Source of the DNA: Aulostomus chinensis | Taxonomy: Eukaryota > Chordata > Actinopteri > Syngnathiformes > Aulostomidae | Direction of reading: 5' to 3' | NCBI GenBank assembly: GCA_037954235.1 | Contig: JBBMOA010000001.1 | Span: forward strand, 1,229,001 to 1,293,000 | Length of the DNA: 64,000 bases | Part shown: positions 53,205 through 63,564 of the stretch, in pieces | Layout: every line of letters begins with the position of its first letter | How positions within the stretch are numbered: position 1 is the stretch's first letter | The notes under the pieces: generated by a model | Told to the model about the DNA's origin: nothing | The model's database searches: none | Seen by the model: the letters and a program-made list of their open reading frames with translations, nothing else | Translations under genes and position numbers: made by a program

Positions 53205-53672
53205 GCATGAGATAAATTTCTTTGTGTGTGTTGATGGACACAAGCCAAGCAGAAATTTCCCACGATGCAATAGGGCAGTGTTTGGTCAGTGTTGAGCAGG
53301 CGTCAGTCTGACAATGATGTCATATTATTGTGTCATCACTTGACCAGACCCAAAAGTAGGCTCAGGTATCAGTTTCTTCTCAATGCTAACGTCTGCTAGC
53401 TTAGTCTGCTACTTTGATGGCTCTTCCTGCTCAAAGGTCCAGACCCCTGGATGTGGTGGTTCCTACCTGAACGTAGATTCTGTCAGCTCATGTTGTTAAA
53501 TCAACTCACCAGGAACACCAGTAGATTTCAATGGACTGACAATGAGTCTCATTGAATGGTAAACATGTCAAATATGAAGTCATCACCTGAGGAGGTCTGC
53601 TGCTGGAATGAAGCTCCAGATATTCACAAGATATTCTAGATCTTAAAATAAAGCATTTTTATATTTGATTTA
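53205..53672 (+). repeat. tRNA-His downstream flank (also at 9,920 and 57,627)
   Basis: Matches 9,920-10,264 for about 345 bp and the right arm for the whole length. The arm continues past the 9.9-kb copy through AAACATGTCAAATATGAAGT to the inner end of the inverted duplication near 53,672. Confidence 0.88.
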
Positions 53673-53794
53673 CTGTTCATTAGCCTGCTTCACATTGTTT
53701 GATTTTATGTGTTGTATATCAATACAACTTTGATCCACAACCTCCACAAACACTCTTGTCCAACTTTTGTGCCCAAATTTTCTCCTCCTGAGGC

Positions 53795-54030
53795 ACCAAA
53801 TCAAGTCAAATCATTTTTATTTGTTAGAACCAAATCACAACAAAGTTCTCTCATGACTCTTTACTAGTAGAGCAGGTCCAGCACCAAACTGCTTCAATTA
53901 ATCTACACCCAAAAATTCTCCACCAGCAGCACATCCTGCAACAGTGGTGATGAAAACCTTCCTTTTAACAGGCAGGAAGGTCGAGCAGATCCAGGATCAG
54001 TGGGGACGGCCTCCTGCTTTGACCGGTTGT
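53795..54030 (-). mobile_element. L2-type LINE 3' end (reverse)
   Basis: The minus strand reads like the 3' end at 44,095-44,335, including CCGTCCCCACTGATCCTGGA, GGATGTGCTGCTGGTGGAGA, TGAGAGAACTTTGTTGTGAT and the tail TTGACTTGATTTG. No coding sequence remains. Confidence 0.85.
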
Positions 54031-54600
54031 ATTTAAAGCTCCATCAGATTGGAACAACCTTTCCTCCTCACTTGGGTCTCTCTCTTCCTTTCTCATCTTC
54101 AAATCATCAAGCATTTTCAAACATCTGCTCTCGTTTTTGATGCACCTCCCCTTTTCTCTGTAAATATGTGGATATTTGTGTATGAATATGCATTGTGTAC
54201 TTTAATGGTGCATGGAAGCAGTATTTCTTTAGATGGGTGTTTAAATGTATGAGTATGTGAACACAGGCCCACTCTTATTCTGCAGTGGGATCTCTGATCA
54301 TACTTTGTATAATACTGGATGGTGGTGGTGGTGGTGGTGGGGGGGGGGCTTTGGGGAACATTGTTGGCCTGTACCTGGGTGTATGATGTGTGTGACCTTG
54401 TGTTGAAAATAGAATCTACTTTTATTATTGTTGTATTGTTGGTCATTATTTGTCAGGACCCCCTCCAAAATGAGATGGTGCATCTCAAGGGGCTGCCCTT
54501 GAAATCAAGAATCAAGAATGAAGGTGTCTGCTGGTCTTGGTGGAACCTCTGCTTCTCCAGCTGAGTCAACAGATTCCTGTGTATCCTGAGTCATTGTGTA

Positions 54601-54656
54601 TCCTGGCTGCATTCAGTGCTTTCACCGCTGCAGCCCAGCATGATTGCCAGTCAGGA
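54601..54656 (+). pseudogene. tRNA-Glu relic 1 (TTC) in the spacer
   Basis: TCCTGGCTGCATTCAGTGCT, TTCACCGCTGCAGCC, then CCAGTCAGGA keeps the anticodon arm and ends of a tRNA-Glu but has lost part of the D-arm and T-arm. The preceding 60 bp match the flank of the intact tRNA-Glu at 19,254-19,330 (GTCTTGGTGGAACCTCTGC; GAGTCATTGTGTA). Confidence 0.7.
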
Positions 54657-54799
54657 CAGGTGTTATTAAGAATGGAAGAGGGGACAGTTTTGGCAGGACA
54701 AGTTGCTCCACATTCAGGAGATGGTGGGAAGTTTAAAAGCTGCCATAAATCTTGATGACAAACTCCTTCACTGTGTGGGAGGTTCAGAGTCCCTGGTTT

Positions 54800-55085
54800 G
54801 ATTGCAGCTTTGACCTGAGCAGGTGTTCATTCACATCTCAGTAACAGGGGACACTTTGTCACACCAGTGGACAAACATCAGCATTCATCACCCAGCAGCT
54901 CCTCTGGTCAACAGAACAAGTTAAAGTATTCTCAGAAGGACGGCATGGATCCCTCTACCTCTCACATGCTAAGCTAGCACTCGACCATTGGAGCTAAGTC
55001 CCTGCTAATGAGCACAGCAGATAATGCAGGTTGACCTTCATGCATGGTTTAATGAGCGTCACCAGTTGGAGCTTCTCTGGTTCAA
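54800..55085 (+). repeat. Extra copy of the tRNA-Ala unit in the spacer
   Basis: Direct repeat of about 50,030-50,315 (GCTTTGACCTGAGCAGGTGT through the tRNA-Ala relic to GAGCGTCACCAGTTG). It contains the degraded tRNA-Ala on the minus strand at about 54,931-55,003 (anticodon AGC retained; ACTCGACCATTGGAGC, CGGCATGGATCC). Confidence 0.85.
54931..55003 (-). pseudogene. tRNA-Ala (AGC) relic in the spacer
   Basis: Minus strand GGACTTAGCTCCAATGGTCG, TTAGCATGTGAGAGGTAGAG, GGATCCATGCCG. The acceptor strands no longer pair and the B box is GGATCCATGCC. A degraded tandem relative of the arm copies. Confidence 0.75.
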
Positions 55086-55471
55086 CAAACCCTTGGGACC
55101 AAGACAGGAATTGGAACCTGTGCAGGTCCAGACCCATACTGAAGTTGGTGGAGACAATTGTTTCAACCAGGGACTGAATGAAAAGACTTGCCCAGACTCC
55201 AGCTCACTCTTCTGAACAGACCCCTCATCTCTGTGTGGAGTAAACATCAGAGGTGGGGGGTGCAGTTTCTGCTTTGACCTCCTGACCTCCTGGGTAAAGC
55301 AGTGGAGATGTTGAGCTTGAAGGAGTTGACGGCCTCCTTCATCTTCTCATTGGTTTGCGAAACTCAGCATCATGAAGTGTTGCTGAAATTCAACATGTCA
55401 GCTGAGGCCAGAGATTCCTGCATTCCCTGAGTCCTACAGTGTCATCTCTGTTGTTTGAAAGCACAAAGCTG

Positions 55472-55542
55472 TTCCTGATGGTCCAGTGTGTCCGATTCTG
55501 GGCTCTCACAGCTGTAACTGGGGTTTGAGCTCCGTTAAGGGA
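55472..55542 (+). pseudogene. tRNA-Glu relic 2 (CTC) in the spacer
   Basis: TTCCTGATGGTCCAGTGTGT, GGGCTCTCACAGC, GGGGTTTGAGCTCCGTTAAG follow the tRNA-Glu order with many changes; stems do not form fully. The flank GAGTCCTACAGTGTCATCTC matches the sequence before the 19.36-kb tRNA. Confidence 0.7.
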
Positions 55543-57542
55543 CTGGTTTTGTGGAGAGAACCAAGCAGAAGAATTGACAGTTTCAGCAGGAAAGGTGACC
55601 ATTGCTCCACAACCTCAGTCCCAGGATTCATTCCTGCTTCACCCAGCATGGCCCTATGATCAAAAAAAATGAACTGCCAGTGGAGGTCCTCAGTAATCCA
55701 GGTCATGGTTTCTCTAGATTGCTGTGTTGTAGTCAGGACACTTGCAAATATCAGCCTCTTTCCTCCATGATCTCTCATTCTTTCTGTTCTCTCCATTTCT
55801 CCTCTTCGTTTCTACTCCTTGCTGACTGTTGTTCCTCATTTGTGGCAGAGTTCAGTCAGTGGACCAGACATTTTGCCACTGCACTGTCCATCATCAGGGC
55901 ATTTAACATCCAGGACTGGCTCCCAGATCATGGCCATGACCTCATCCCCTGCACCAGTGGACAGTTCATCAAGGATGGCAAACATGTGGGTCTCAATTCC
56001 CCTCCATCTTTGTAGGTTGGTTACATTTCCTCCTGGTCTTTAATCCATCTTTAGTTGACATTCTTCTGTTGAGCCCAGTTTGTTGACTGCCAGGCTGTCT
56101 TACTTTTCAATGGCACAACAGCAGACAGCAAGAGGGTTGCTATGGTGCAGTTGGTAAAATCCCAATCTATGGTCTGCAGAAATATGCTGGGTGTTCTTTT
56201 TTATTATGAACCAGAATTCAAAGACTGACCAAGGAAACCAAAGCACAGAATTTAGAGATCAAAGAAAGAAATCAAAGACAGAACCTGAAGATCAGGAAAT
56301 GGCACAGATCAATGAGATCCATGGACTCATCAGTGAAGGTTTTCTTTTGGTTCATGGTCACTTGTTGTCGTACTGGTGTGATGATGTCAGACCCTTCACA
56401 TTCAGTTCAAACAGACTCCAAAGTGTAGCTGTGATGCAGAGGGCAGCAGCCTTGTGCTTGGTTCCGTCATGGTTCTCTGCATTGTTAGCAAACTCACCAA
56501 AGACCTCCCTGAAAGCAGGATCATTTTCCCACAGTGCTTTTTTTAACCAAGTACCAATTTGTCCCTCTTTAAAAAAACAACAAACAAAGATGAGATCAGA
56601 CTGAGATGGACGAGATGATATGGATGTGATTTATGGCTTTCAAACTCCAAATATTAAATTTTTCTTCAGGGCTTTTGAGAGGTTCTGGGTAATGAATGAA
56701 AATTTAAGTTGGGCAAAAACGACATGCGGGGTCACTGTGTGTGTTTACACGTGTGTGTATTTCTTGTTTTATGGTGTTGGAGACCATTTCCATCATCAAC
56801 ACTGATCAGGAGTCCTCGTCCTCATGGGGACCAAAGACCGGCCCTGATGCAGCGCAATGCAGTTTGTGAGCTCTTTCAGAGTGAAGGTCTGGATTGAGTT
56901 TAGTTTCAAATAAAGATTAAGATTCAGTTGGTTAAGATTAAGATTAAGATTAAGGTTATGCTGCACATAGAATGAAGTTGATCGAATGTTCTCATAAGAA
57001 TAGCTGGGCACACCTGAGTGTGTTTACATGCAGACTTCCTCTTGTGACAACTGATGTCACTGGAAACCATCTTGAGGACATTTGGAGAAAGTTCAATCAT
57101 TCAGATGCAGGTACAGTGACTTACAACACTGCAACAACAACAAAAAAAAACACCCCTCCACAAACACTCTTGTCCAACATTTGTGCCCAAATTTTCTCCT
57201 CATGAGGCATCAAATCACTACAAAAACAGCCATGAAGTTGATCTGGTTGGCACTGGTATTTGTTCTTGCTGCAGCTCATTTCCAGCTCTTAACAAGAACT
57301 CAGGAGTGATTCAGGAGAAGAGTTTCAGAACAGCCAAGGTTGGGGACTGGAATTTTGAAGTTTCCCCTGGAACCAAACAACCTTGGGAGGTAAAACCTCC
57401 AATCCTAGCCACTCAGATGCAGCAGCAGAAGAAGCTGTCATCTACCCTGACAGTCAGAGCATCAAGTCAAGAAAACATCAACCATCTTGTATGTGGAGTC
57501 TGGATTCTTTTCTAGAATGAGACGGCAATGACAGTCCTGCCA
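55543..57542. other. Spacer DNA of the inverted duplication, no gene recognised
   Basis: Short ORFs overlap without domains. A TTAAGA-type microsatellite lies at about 56,928-56,957. The stretch TTGTGCCCAAATTTTCTCCT near 57,180 repeats one at 53,770, a direct repeat inside the spacer. Confidence 0.45.
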
Positions 57543-57618
57543 AGTGACATCACTGACATGACTGGATGACTTCAGTCACGTGACTGGATGACTTCAGTCA
57601 CATGACTGGATGACCTGA
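57543..57618. repeat. 24-bp tandem repeat at the inner edge of the right arm
   Basis: About three units of TGACTGGATGACTTCAGTCA-type sequence, itself partly palindromic (TCACGTGA). It ends within about 10 bp of the point where right-arm homology begins. Confidence 0.85.
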
Positions 57619-58094
57619 ATGAATAAGAAATCAAATATAAAAATGCTTTATTTTAAGATCTAGAATATCTTGTGAATATCTGGAGCTTCATTCCAGCAGC
57701 AGACCTCCTCAGGTGATGACTTCATATTTGACATGTTTACCATTCAATGAGACTCATTGTCAGTCCATTGAAATCTACTGGTGTTCCTGGTGAGTTGATT
57801 TAACAACATGAGCTGACAGAATCTACGTTCAGGTAGGAACCACCACATCCAGGGGTCTGGACCTTAGAGCAGGCAGAGCCATCAAAGTAGCAGACTAAGC
57901 TAGCAGACATTAGCATTGAGAAGAAACTGATACTTGAGCCTACTTTTGGGTCTGGTCAAGTGATGACACAATAATATGACATCATTTTCAGACTGACGCC
58001 TGCTAAGCACTGACCAAACACTGCCCTGTTGCATTGTGGGAAATTTCTGCTTGGCTTGTGTCCATCAATACACACAAAGAAATTTATCTCATGC

Positions 58095-58166
58095 TGCCGT
58101 GACCCAGATTCGAACTGGGGTTGCTGCGGCCACAACGCAGAGTACTAACCACTATACGATCACGGC
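58095..58166 (-). tRNA. tRNA-His (GTG), intact
   Basis: Minus strand GCCGTGATCGTATAGTGGTT, anticodon arm CTGCG-TTGTGGC-CGCAG, T-arm CCCAG-TTCGAAT-CTGGG, 3' GTCACGGCA. All stems pair; the T-stem differs from the left copy at both paired positions, a compensated change. The best candidate for a working tRNA in the duplication. Confidence 0.9.
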
Positions 58167-58577
58167 ATCCTCAACAGCAGTTTGAGCTTCGATGTCTTTG
58201 TCTCATTGAGTGTTGCGGCGAACAGCTGTTGAACAGCTGATGCGCGACTGCGGCGGCCCCTGATGCAGGAGACGGGCCAGGCCCCGTTCAGAAGGTGGTG
58301 GATATTATTCATGGTGTTTTTAGGGCATGTTTCGGCCTGTCAAATCCTGATCGGGGCCAGTTTGGTTGTGTTGTCTGCAGCATTATAAAGGTGGGTCAAA
58401 CAATTTAGGTTGAGACGAAGGACGGCACGGGCAGAGCAGACGCAGGTCTTCATTCCACCCGCAGAGCTGTAGAGCATGGATCATGTCAAGGACTAAATGA
58501 GGGAAAGAGAGCAGGAGAGCAGGGCAGAGACAAACACAGATAATGCTGTCCTAAAACAAGGACTGTTCTGTCAATGG

Positions 58578-58642
58578 TGGCGCAGAGGAAGCGTGCTGGG
58601 CCCGTAACCCAGAGGTCGATGGATCGAAACCATCCTCTGCTA
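58578..58642 (+). pseudogene. tRNA-iMet pseudogene (anticodon CAT to CGT)
   Basis: TGGCGCAGAGGAAGCGTGCT, GGGCCCGTAACCCAG, GGATCGAAACCATCC, TCTGCTA. A 10-bp deletion relative to the left arm removes TAGAGCAGAG, which is the whole 5' acceptor strand, and the anticodon is CGT. It keeps the GGG:CCC stem that the left copy has lost. Confidence 0.88.
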
Positions 58643-59578
58643 AAAGAAGAAAAATAATAAACCTGAGTCTTTAGAAATATGTGTCTGTTAAAAAGAGGTT
58701 CATAATGATATTTTCTTCCTCCACAATCACCAACCATTGTGAGAGTTAACAACAGTCTACTTTCTGACTGAAGCAAAAGTAGACTTCAAAAGGTTTTTCT
58801 GATTCAACATAGCAGCTAAATTTCCATTTCCATTTCCTGAACAGGACAGGTTAAAAAAAAGGGAATGTCATGACTTCCTCTGTATGTTAGAATGTGAACG
58901 ACTAAAAATGTTCATGCCCAGTTTTAAGTTAGAATTAAACTGAAAATACCAAAATCTCCCCTTTTCAATCCTGTCACTCAGTGTTGTAAACTGTTTCAAA
59001 CAAATTCTACTGTTCAACAGTTCAAGTGTTTCTAATGAAGCTGAATGTTCTCCTCTGCTTTCCTCAACTGGGTTTCTTTCATGTCCTCCTGAGATCAAAG
59101 ACAGAATTCTAGGTACAAATAAATATACTATCAAAGCCCCCTGATGACATCATCATCAATTCTGTCTTTGATCTGGAGGCTCTTTCTTTAATCTTGGCTT
59201 TGATCTGACTAATGTTTCCTGACAGGTTGCTGTTTCCACTCCAGAGCAACCAGTAGTTGAACCTATCAGACCAGTCTGATGAACAAAGCTTTTCACTGTC
59301 AGTGGAATCACTGGGAAAAGAAACTCCTCCTGTCAGATGAAGGCTTCACAGTGTTGAGGAGGGTTTGTTCAGATGATTCTGGAAGAATAAATCAAAACCT
59401 CATCATTTAACATGAACATTAATCACTGATGACTGTTTGAACTGAACCTACTGGATACTGTGGTGCCTGATGAGGAGACAACTTGGGTACAAAGTTGCAG
59501 AAGAGGGTTTTTGGAGAGGAGATTTAGATGAGATGGTTTCCAAATCAAATCGGTTGTCTCAAGGGAAAGTCTGCATGG

Positions 59579-59579
<1 letters not shown>

Positions 59580-59658
<79 letters not shown>
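59580..59658. repeat. (CA)n microsatellite, right arm
   Basis: About 78 bp of CA, the counterpart of the GT repeat at 51,080-51,140. Confidence 0.97.
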
Positions 59659-59661
<3 letters not shown>

Positions 59662-59811
59662 CCTACTAACTAACCCATGTTTTTCATCACTTAAACCACC
59701 ACTGGAGTATTGAAAGAGATTGCATGAGACACCATCAACTTACATTAAAAACCCCTGACTGCCTTTAATTCCCTCCTGGCTGCAGGAAGTTAGACAGACC
59801 AGCCCCCATAG

Positions 59812-60180
59812 CGGGCCTGCACGGTGGTGCAGTGGTTAGCACCTTCGCCCTCACAGCAAGAAGGTTCCAGGTTCGAGTCCTGGCTCGGGCGCGGGAGCTT
59901 TCTGTGTGGAGTCTCCATGTTCTCCCCGTGCCCCCCGTCCTCTCTGATACTCCAGCTTCCTCCCACAGTCCAAAAACATGCAATTTGGGGACGAGTCTGA
60001 TTGGATTCTCTACTGGTAGGTATGAGTGTGAATGGTTGTTCGTCTCTGTGTGTTGGCCCTGCGATGGACTGGCGACCTGTCCAGGGTGAACCCCGCCTCT
60101 CGCCCATAGATGCTGGGATAGGCTCCAGCCCCCCCGCGACCCTTACTAGTAAGGAATAAGCACAAGATGACGATGGATGG
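59812..60180 (+). mobile_element. tRNA-headed SINE-like repeat, fullest copy
   Basis: 369 bp inserted in the right arm only, flanked by CCCATAG at 59,805-59,811 and 60,181-60,187; the left arm has a single CCCATAG (as CTATGGG). The head has a tRNA-like A box (TGGTGCAGTGGTTAGCAC) and B box (GGTTCGAGTCC). The body contains CTCCCACAGTCCAAAAACAT and GACCTGTCCAGGGTGAACCC, and the tail ends GATGGATGG. Fragments occur at 11,704, 12,468 and 26,868. It has no coding capacity, so it would depend on a LINE's machinery if it is a SINE. Confidence 0.85.
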
Positions 60181-60868
60181 CCCATAGAGTGGAGGTGAGA
60201 CCACAACCATGCTCTACAATCAATATTTACATCAAACCAGCACCATCTCAACAACTTAACCTGACTAAATATATACATGATTCCAGACTACTACACCAAC
60301 TCAATAATACATCCACATAATCATTCAATGAACCTCGCCTGTGATTGTACCCCCTCCCCCATCTGGGAGCAAAGGTTTGCACCTACAGCTCTTAAGGAGC
60401 TTCCTTGGGCCACTCTCCCCTTTTGGCTCCACCCCCTTTAAGGAAACCACCAGGAAGAGGTGAGGACTGACCGTGACGACTGAAACTGCCACATTTACAT
60501 GAGACAAACTAGATCAACACTAAATACCAGGCCTTGCACAGTGATTACCACTGACTGACACTGGGGTCTTCATTTTCCACAGGCAGGATGGCCGGTCCCC
60601 CTGTGCTTCCCAGGTCCCTCCCTGGAGCACATGGCATAGAAAATGTTTCACTTGTTTGCTGATTCAATAAACCTCACCATTAACATGTGTGTGTGCCTCT
60701 AATTTACATAAACTGTTAATACCAAGACAAATGCTACCTTCAATTAATCATTGATGTCATGGAACCCTTGGTCTCCATTACATTGGTCAACCAGAGAAGC
60801 TTCAACTGGTGACGCTCATTAAACCATGCATGAAGGTCAACCTCCATTATCTGCTGTGCTCCTTAACA

Positions 60869-60941
60869 GAGGAATTAGCTCAAATGGTAGAGCGCTAGCT
60901 TAGCATGTGAGAGGTAGAGGGATCGATGCCCTCATTCTCCA
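60869..60941 (+). tRNA. tRNA-Ala (AGC), right-arm copy, degenerate
   Basis: Same sequence as the left-arm copy: GAGGAATTAGCTCAAATGG, TTAGCAT loop (AGC), GAGGG-ATCGATG-CCCTC, ATTCTCCA. It has A2 opposite C71 in the acceptor stem and a weak anticodon stem. Confidence 0.75.
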
Positions 60942-61084
60942 GAATACTTTAACTTGTTCTGTTGATCAGACGAGCTGCTGGGTGATGAATGCTGATGTTT
61001 GTCCACTGCTGTGATAAAGTGTCCCCCTGTTACTGAGATGTGGATGAACACCTGCTCAGGTCAAAGCTGCAATGAAGTCAAGTC

Positions 61085-61195
61085 ATAACCCTGTAAAGCA
61101 CCAAGTAACAACAAAAGTTACACTTTACAAGTAGAACAGGTCCAGTTCAACACTCCTTAAATGAATTTACACCCAACAATTCTTCATGAGCAAAG
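61085..61195 (-). mobile_element. L2-type LINE 3' tail (right arm)
   Basis: Inverted counterpart of 49,915-50,030, joined to the L1 piece in the same way. Confidence 0.75.
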
Positions 61196-61211
61196 TCAAG
61201 GGGCAACCCTG

Positions 61212-62930
61212 TCAACCCTGTCGTGTGCCTCGATTAAGGTTGAAAGAGTTAGAAGCCAGGCCATTGGTCAAAATTTCAGCTTGCGGGTTAGAGTAAAGAA
61301 GGCGAATCCACCTAAGGAAATTTTCCTTAATACTAAACCTCTGTAGGACTTCAAACAAATACGACCACTCTATCCTATCGAAGGCCTTCTCTGCGTCCAA
61401 CGACAGGACAGCGTAGCCAGGGATCCCAGACCTCTCAACGAGAATATTAAGTACTCTCCTTATATTATGAAAGCCCTGCCTTCCCTGTATAAATCCATTC
61501 TGGTCCGAGTGGATCAATTTGGGTAAAATACGTTCCAACTTCATAGCCAGTATTTTAGACAATATTTTAAGGTCATAATTGATGAGGGATATTGGCCTGT
61601 AAGATCCGCATTGGTCCGGTGACTTCCCAGGTTTCAATAGTAATGTAATTGTTGCCATATTAGGAGAGAGAGGAAGGACTCCATTATTGAATGATTCTTG
61701 ACACATTTCAAGTAGTGGTGGTATCAGTTTAGATTCAAATATTTTATATATTTCAACTGGTATCCCATCTGGCCCAGGAGTCTTTCCTCCTTTCAAATTG
61801 GATATAGCCTCGGACAAATCCCTGGCACCAAGATTAAATTCCAGAGAGCCCACAGAGTCCTCATCCAAGGGGACAAAATCTAGAGAGTCTAGAAAGTTCT
61901 TTTGGTGGTTTGTAGCTAAATCTGAGTATTCAGATTGATATAATCTATGATAGAAATTTAGAAATGTGTTGTTAATGTCAACTGGGTCAGAAGTTAACAC
62001 CCCTTTGTCTGTTTGAACTGAGTTTATTGTTCTTTCTGTTTGCATCTGTTTAATGCGCCATGCCAACAACTTGCTGGCCTTTTCACCTTGCTCATAAAAG
62101 GATTGTTTTAGTTTTAACAGGCTCCTTGTAGCCTTATTTGTGGATAAAGCATTATACCTCGCCCTCAGTTTATGGAGCTCCATAGTTTGATGATGGTTAG
62201 GATTCTGGTAAATTTGGTTTTCAATTTCTTTTATTTTTTTTTCAAGGTGTTCCATTTCTAGTCTTTGGGATTTGTACTTAAAGCTTGTAAAGCTTATCAT
62301 TTGGCCTCTTAAAAAGGCTTTAAAAGCTTCCCACCTTACAGACGCGGATGTTTGGTCAGTGTTGTATTCAAAAAACAGATCAATTTGTGTACCAATAAAT
62401 TTTATAAATTCAGGGTCTCTCAGCCAGCTTGTTTGCGGGCGCCATCTTAAAGAGTGGTGTAACCTGCCAGGCAGTCTGAATATAAATGAGGTTGAGGCAT
62501 GATCTGAAATTAAGATACTGTCATACCAGGATTTTGTAATTTGGGGTCTTAATTCAGCTGAGATTAGAAAATAGTCAATTCTCGAGAAGGTCTGGTAGGT
62601 ACTAGAGTAGTAGGAGTAATTTTGTTTGTTGGGATACATATTTCTCCACACATCAATCAAGTTCAAATCCTTCATACACAGAAATAACTCTTTCCTTGTT
62701 TGACTGTGTGAGGTGTCTACCCCAGTAGACCTATCCAGTTCTGGTTGAAGTACACAGTTGAAATCCCCACCAATGACAAGGTGACCAGATAAAGTGGCTT
62801 GTGACAAGAAAAGATTTCTGAAAAAGGTGGGGTCGTCATTATTTGTCCCATATATATTAACCAGGTTTAGTCTGATTGAGAAAATTTGGCATTGGATAAT
62901 AAGATATCTGCCAAATTTATCTTGAGTCAA
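61212..62930 (-). pseudogene. L1 ORF2 fragment (right arm)
   Basis: 572 codons beginning TQDKFGRYLIIQCQIFSIRL and ending NLNRGTRQG at the same stop as the left copy. It lacks the first ~85 codons and the 3' half. Differences from the left copy are few (for example VDINNT for VEINNT, RFSIKE for RFGIKE), so the arms are recent. Endonuclease and RT motifs are present but incomplete. Confidence 0.9.
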
Positions 62931-63350
62931 TTAATCATGACATCAATTAATCATTGATGTCATGGAACCCTTGGTCTCCATTACATTGGTCAACCAGAGA
63001 AGCTTCAACTGGTGACGCTCATTAAACCATGCATGAAGGTCAAGGTGCATTATCTGCTGTGCTCCTTAACAGGGGAATTAGCTCCAATGGTAGAGCGCTC
63101 GCTTAGCATGTGAGAGGTAGAGGGATCGATGCCCTCCTTCTCAGAATACTTTAACTTGTTCTGTTGATCAGAGGAGCTGCTGGGTGATGAATGCTGATGT
63201 TTGTCCACTGCTGTGATAAAGTGTCCCCAGCAAGTCATCACCCTGTAAAGCACCAAATAACAAAAGTTACACTTTACAAGTAGAACAGGTCCAGTTCAAC
63301 ACTCCTTAAATGAATTTACACCCAACAATTCTTCATGAGCAAGCATATCC
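62931..63350. repeat. Second tRNA-Ala / L2-tail unit beyond the right arm
   Basis: Repeats 60,727-61,195 in the same orientation: ATTAATCATTGATGTCATGG, the tRNA-Ala, GCTGATGTTTGTCCACTGCT and the L2 tail to CTTCATGAGCAA. Here the L2 tail is not followed by L1. Between the tRNA and the tail about 85 bp is missing (GTGTCCCC joins CAGCAAGTCATCACCC). Confidence 0.85.
63072..63143 (+). tRNA. tRNA-Ala (AGC), third unit, degenerate 3' end
   Basis: GGGGAATTAGCTCCAATGG, anticodon arm CTCGC-TTAGCAT-GTGAG (pairs well), T-arm GAGGG-ATCGATG-CCCTC, then CTTCTCA instead of ATTCTCCA. The 5' half is better than in the arm copies, but the acceptor stem has two mismatches. Confidence 0.75.
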
Positions 63351-63352
63351 TA

Positions 63353-63426
63353 GCTTAGGCCCAACTTTTCTTGGCGCTCTCCCAGATGCTTGGGAGCTTC
63401 TGGGGGAGCGCTAGTTGGGCCTAAGC
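63353..63426. repeat. 74-bp hairpin
   Basis: The 14-bp arms GCTTAGGCCCAACT and AGTTGGGCCTAAGC pair perfectly, and GGCGCTCTCCCA / GGGGGAGCGC nearly pair inside. It begins about 10 bp beyond the end of the L2 tail. Confidence 0.85.
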
Positions 63427-63564
63427 CAGGAGCTAAGCTAAGTTGGTCTGCACCAGCTAGTGAGCATTGGCTAGCTCTCGCAGCTTTTGGTGCAGAGCCG
63501 CTGCAGGTCCAATTCAACCTCGCTAAGCCTCACCTCCAACACAACAAGAAAACTACATTTAACA

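Larger units (their letters stand above)
48176..53672 (+). repeat. Left arm of a large inverted duplication
   Basis: From ACTCAAGATAAATTTGGC in the L1 to AAAATGCTTTATT-complementary sequence near 53,672, this arm is repeated in reverse at 57,627-62,930. Shared content in order: L1 ORF2 part, L2 tail, tRNA-Ala, a GT repeat, tRNA-iMet, tRNA-His and the flank also seen at 9.9 kb. Only this arm has the ~480-bp block after the GT repeat (51,141-51,620). Confidence 0.93.
57627..62930 (-). repeat. Right arm of the large inverted duplication
   Basis: Reverse-complement counterpart of 48,176-53,672. It lacks the left-only block and has its own insertion, the SINE-like element at 59,812-60,180. The outer end falls inside L1 sequence (TATCTTGAGT at about 62,920-62,929). 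There it jumps to CAATTAATCATTGATGTCAT, the sequence that also lies at 60,738-60,757. Confidence 0.93.

Noticed and set aside
56137..56200. tRNA-like string GGTTGCTATGGTGCAGTTGG
   Set aside because: A-box-like only; no anticodon stem, no B box and no acceptor pairing could be found.
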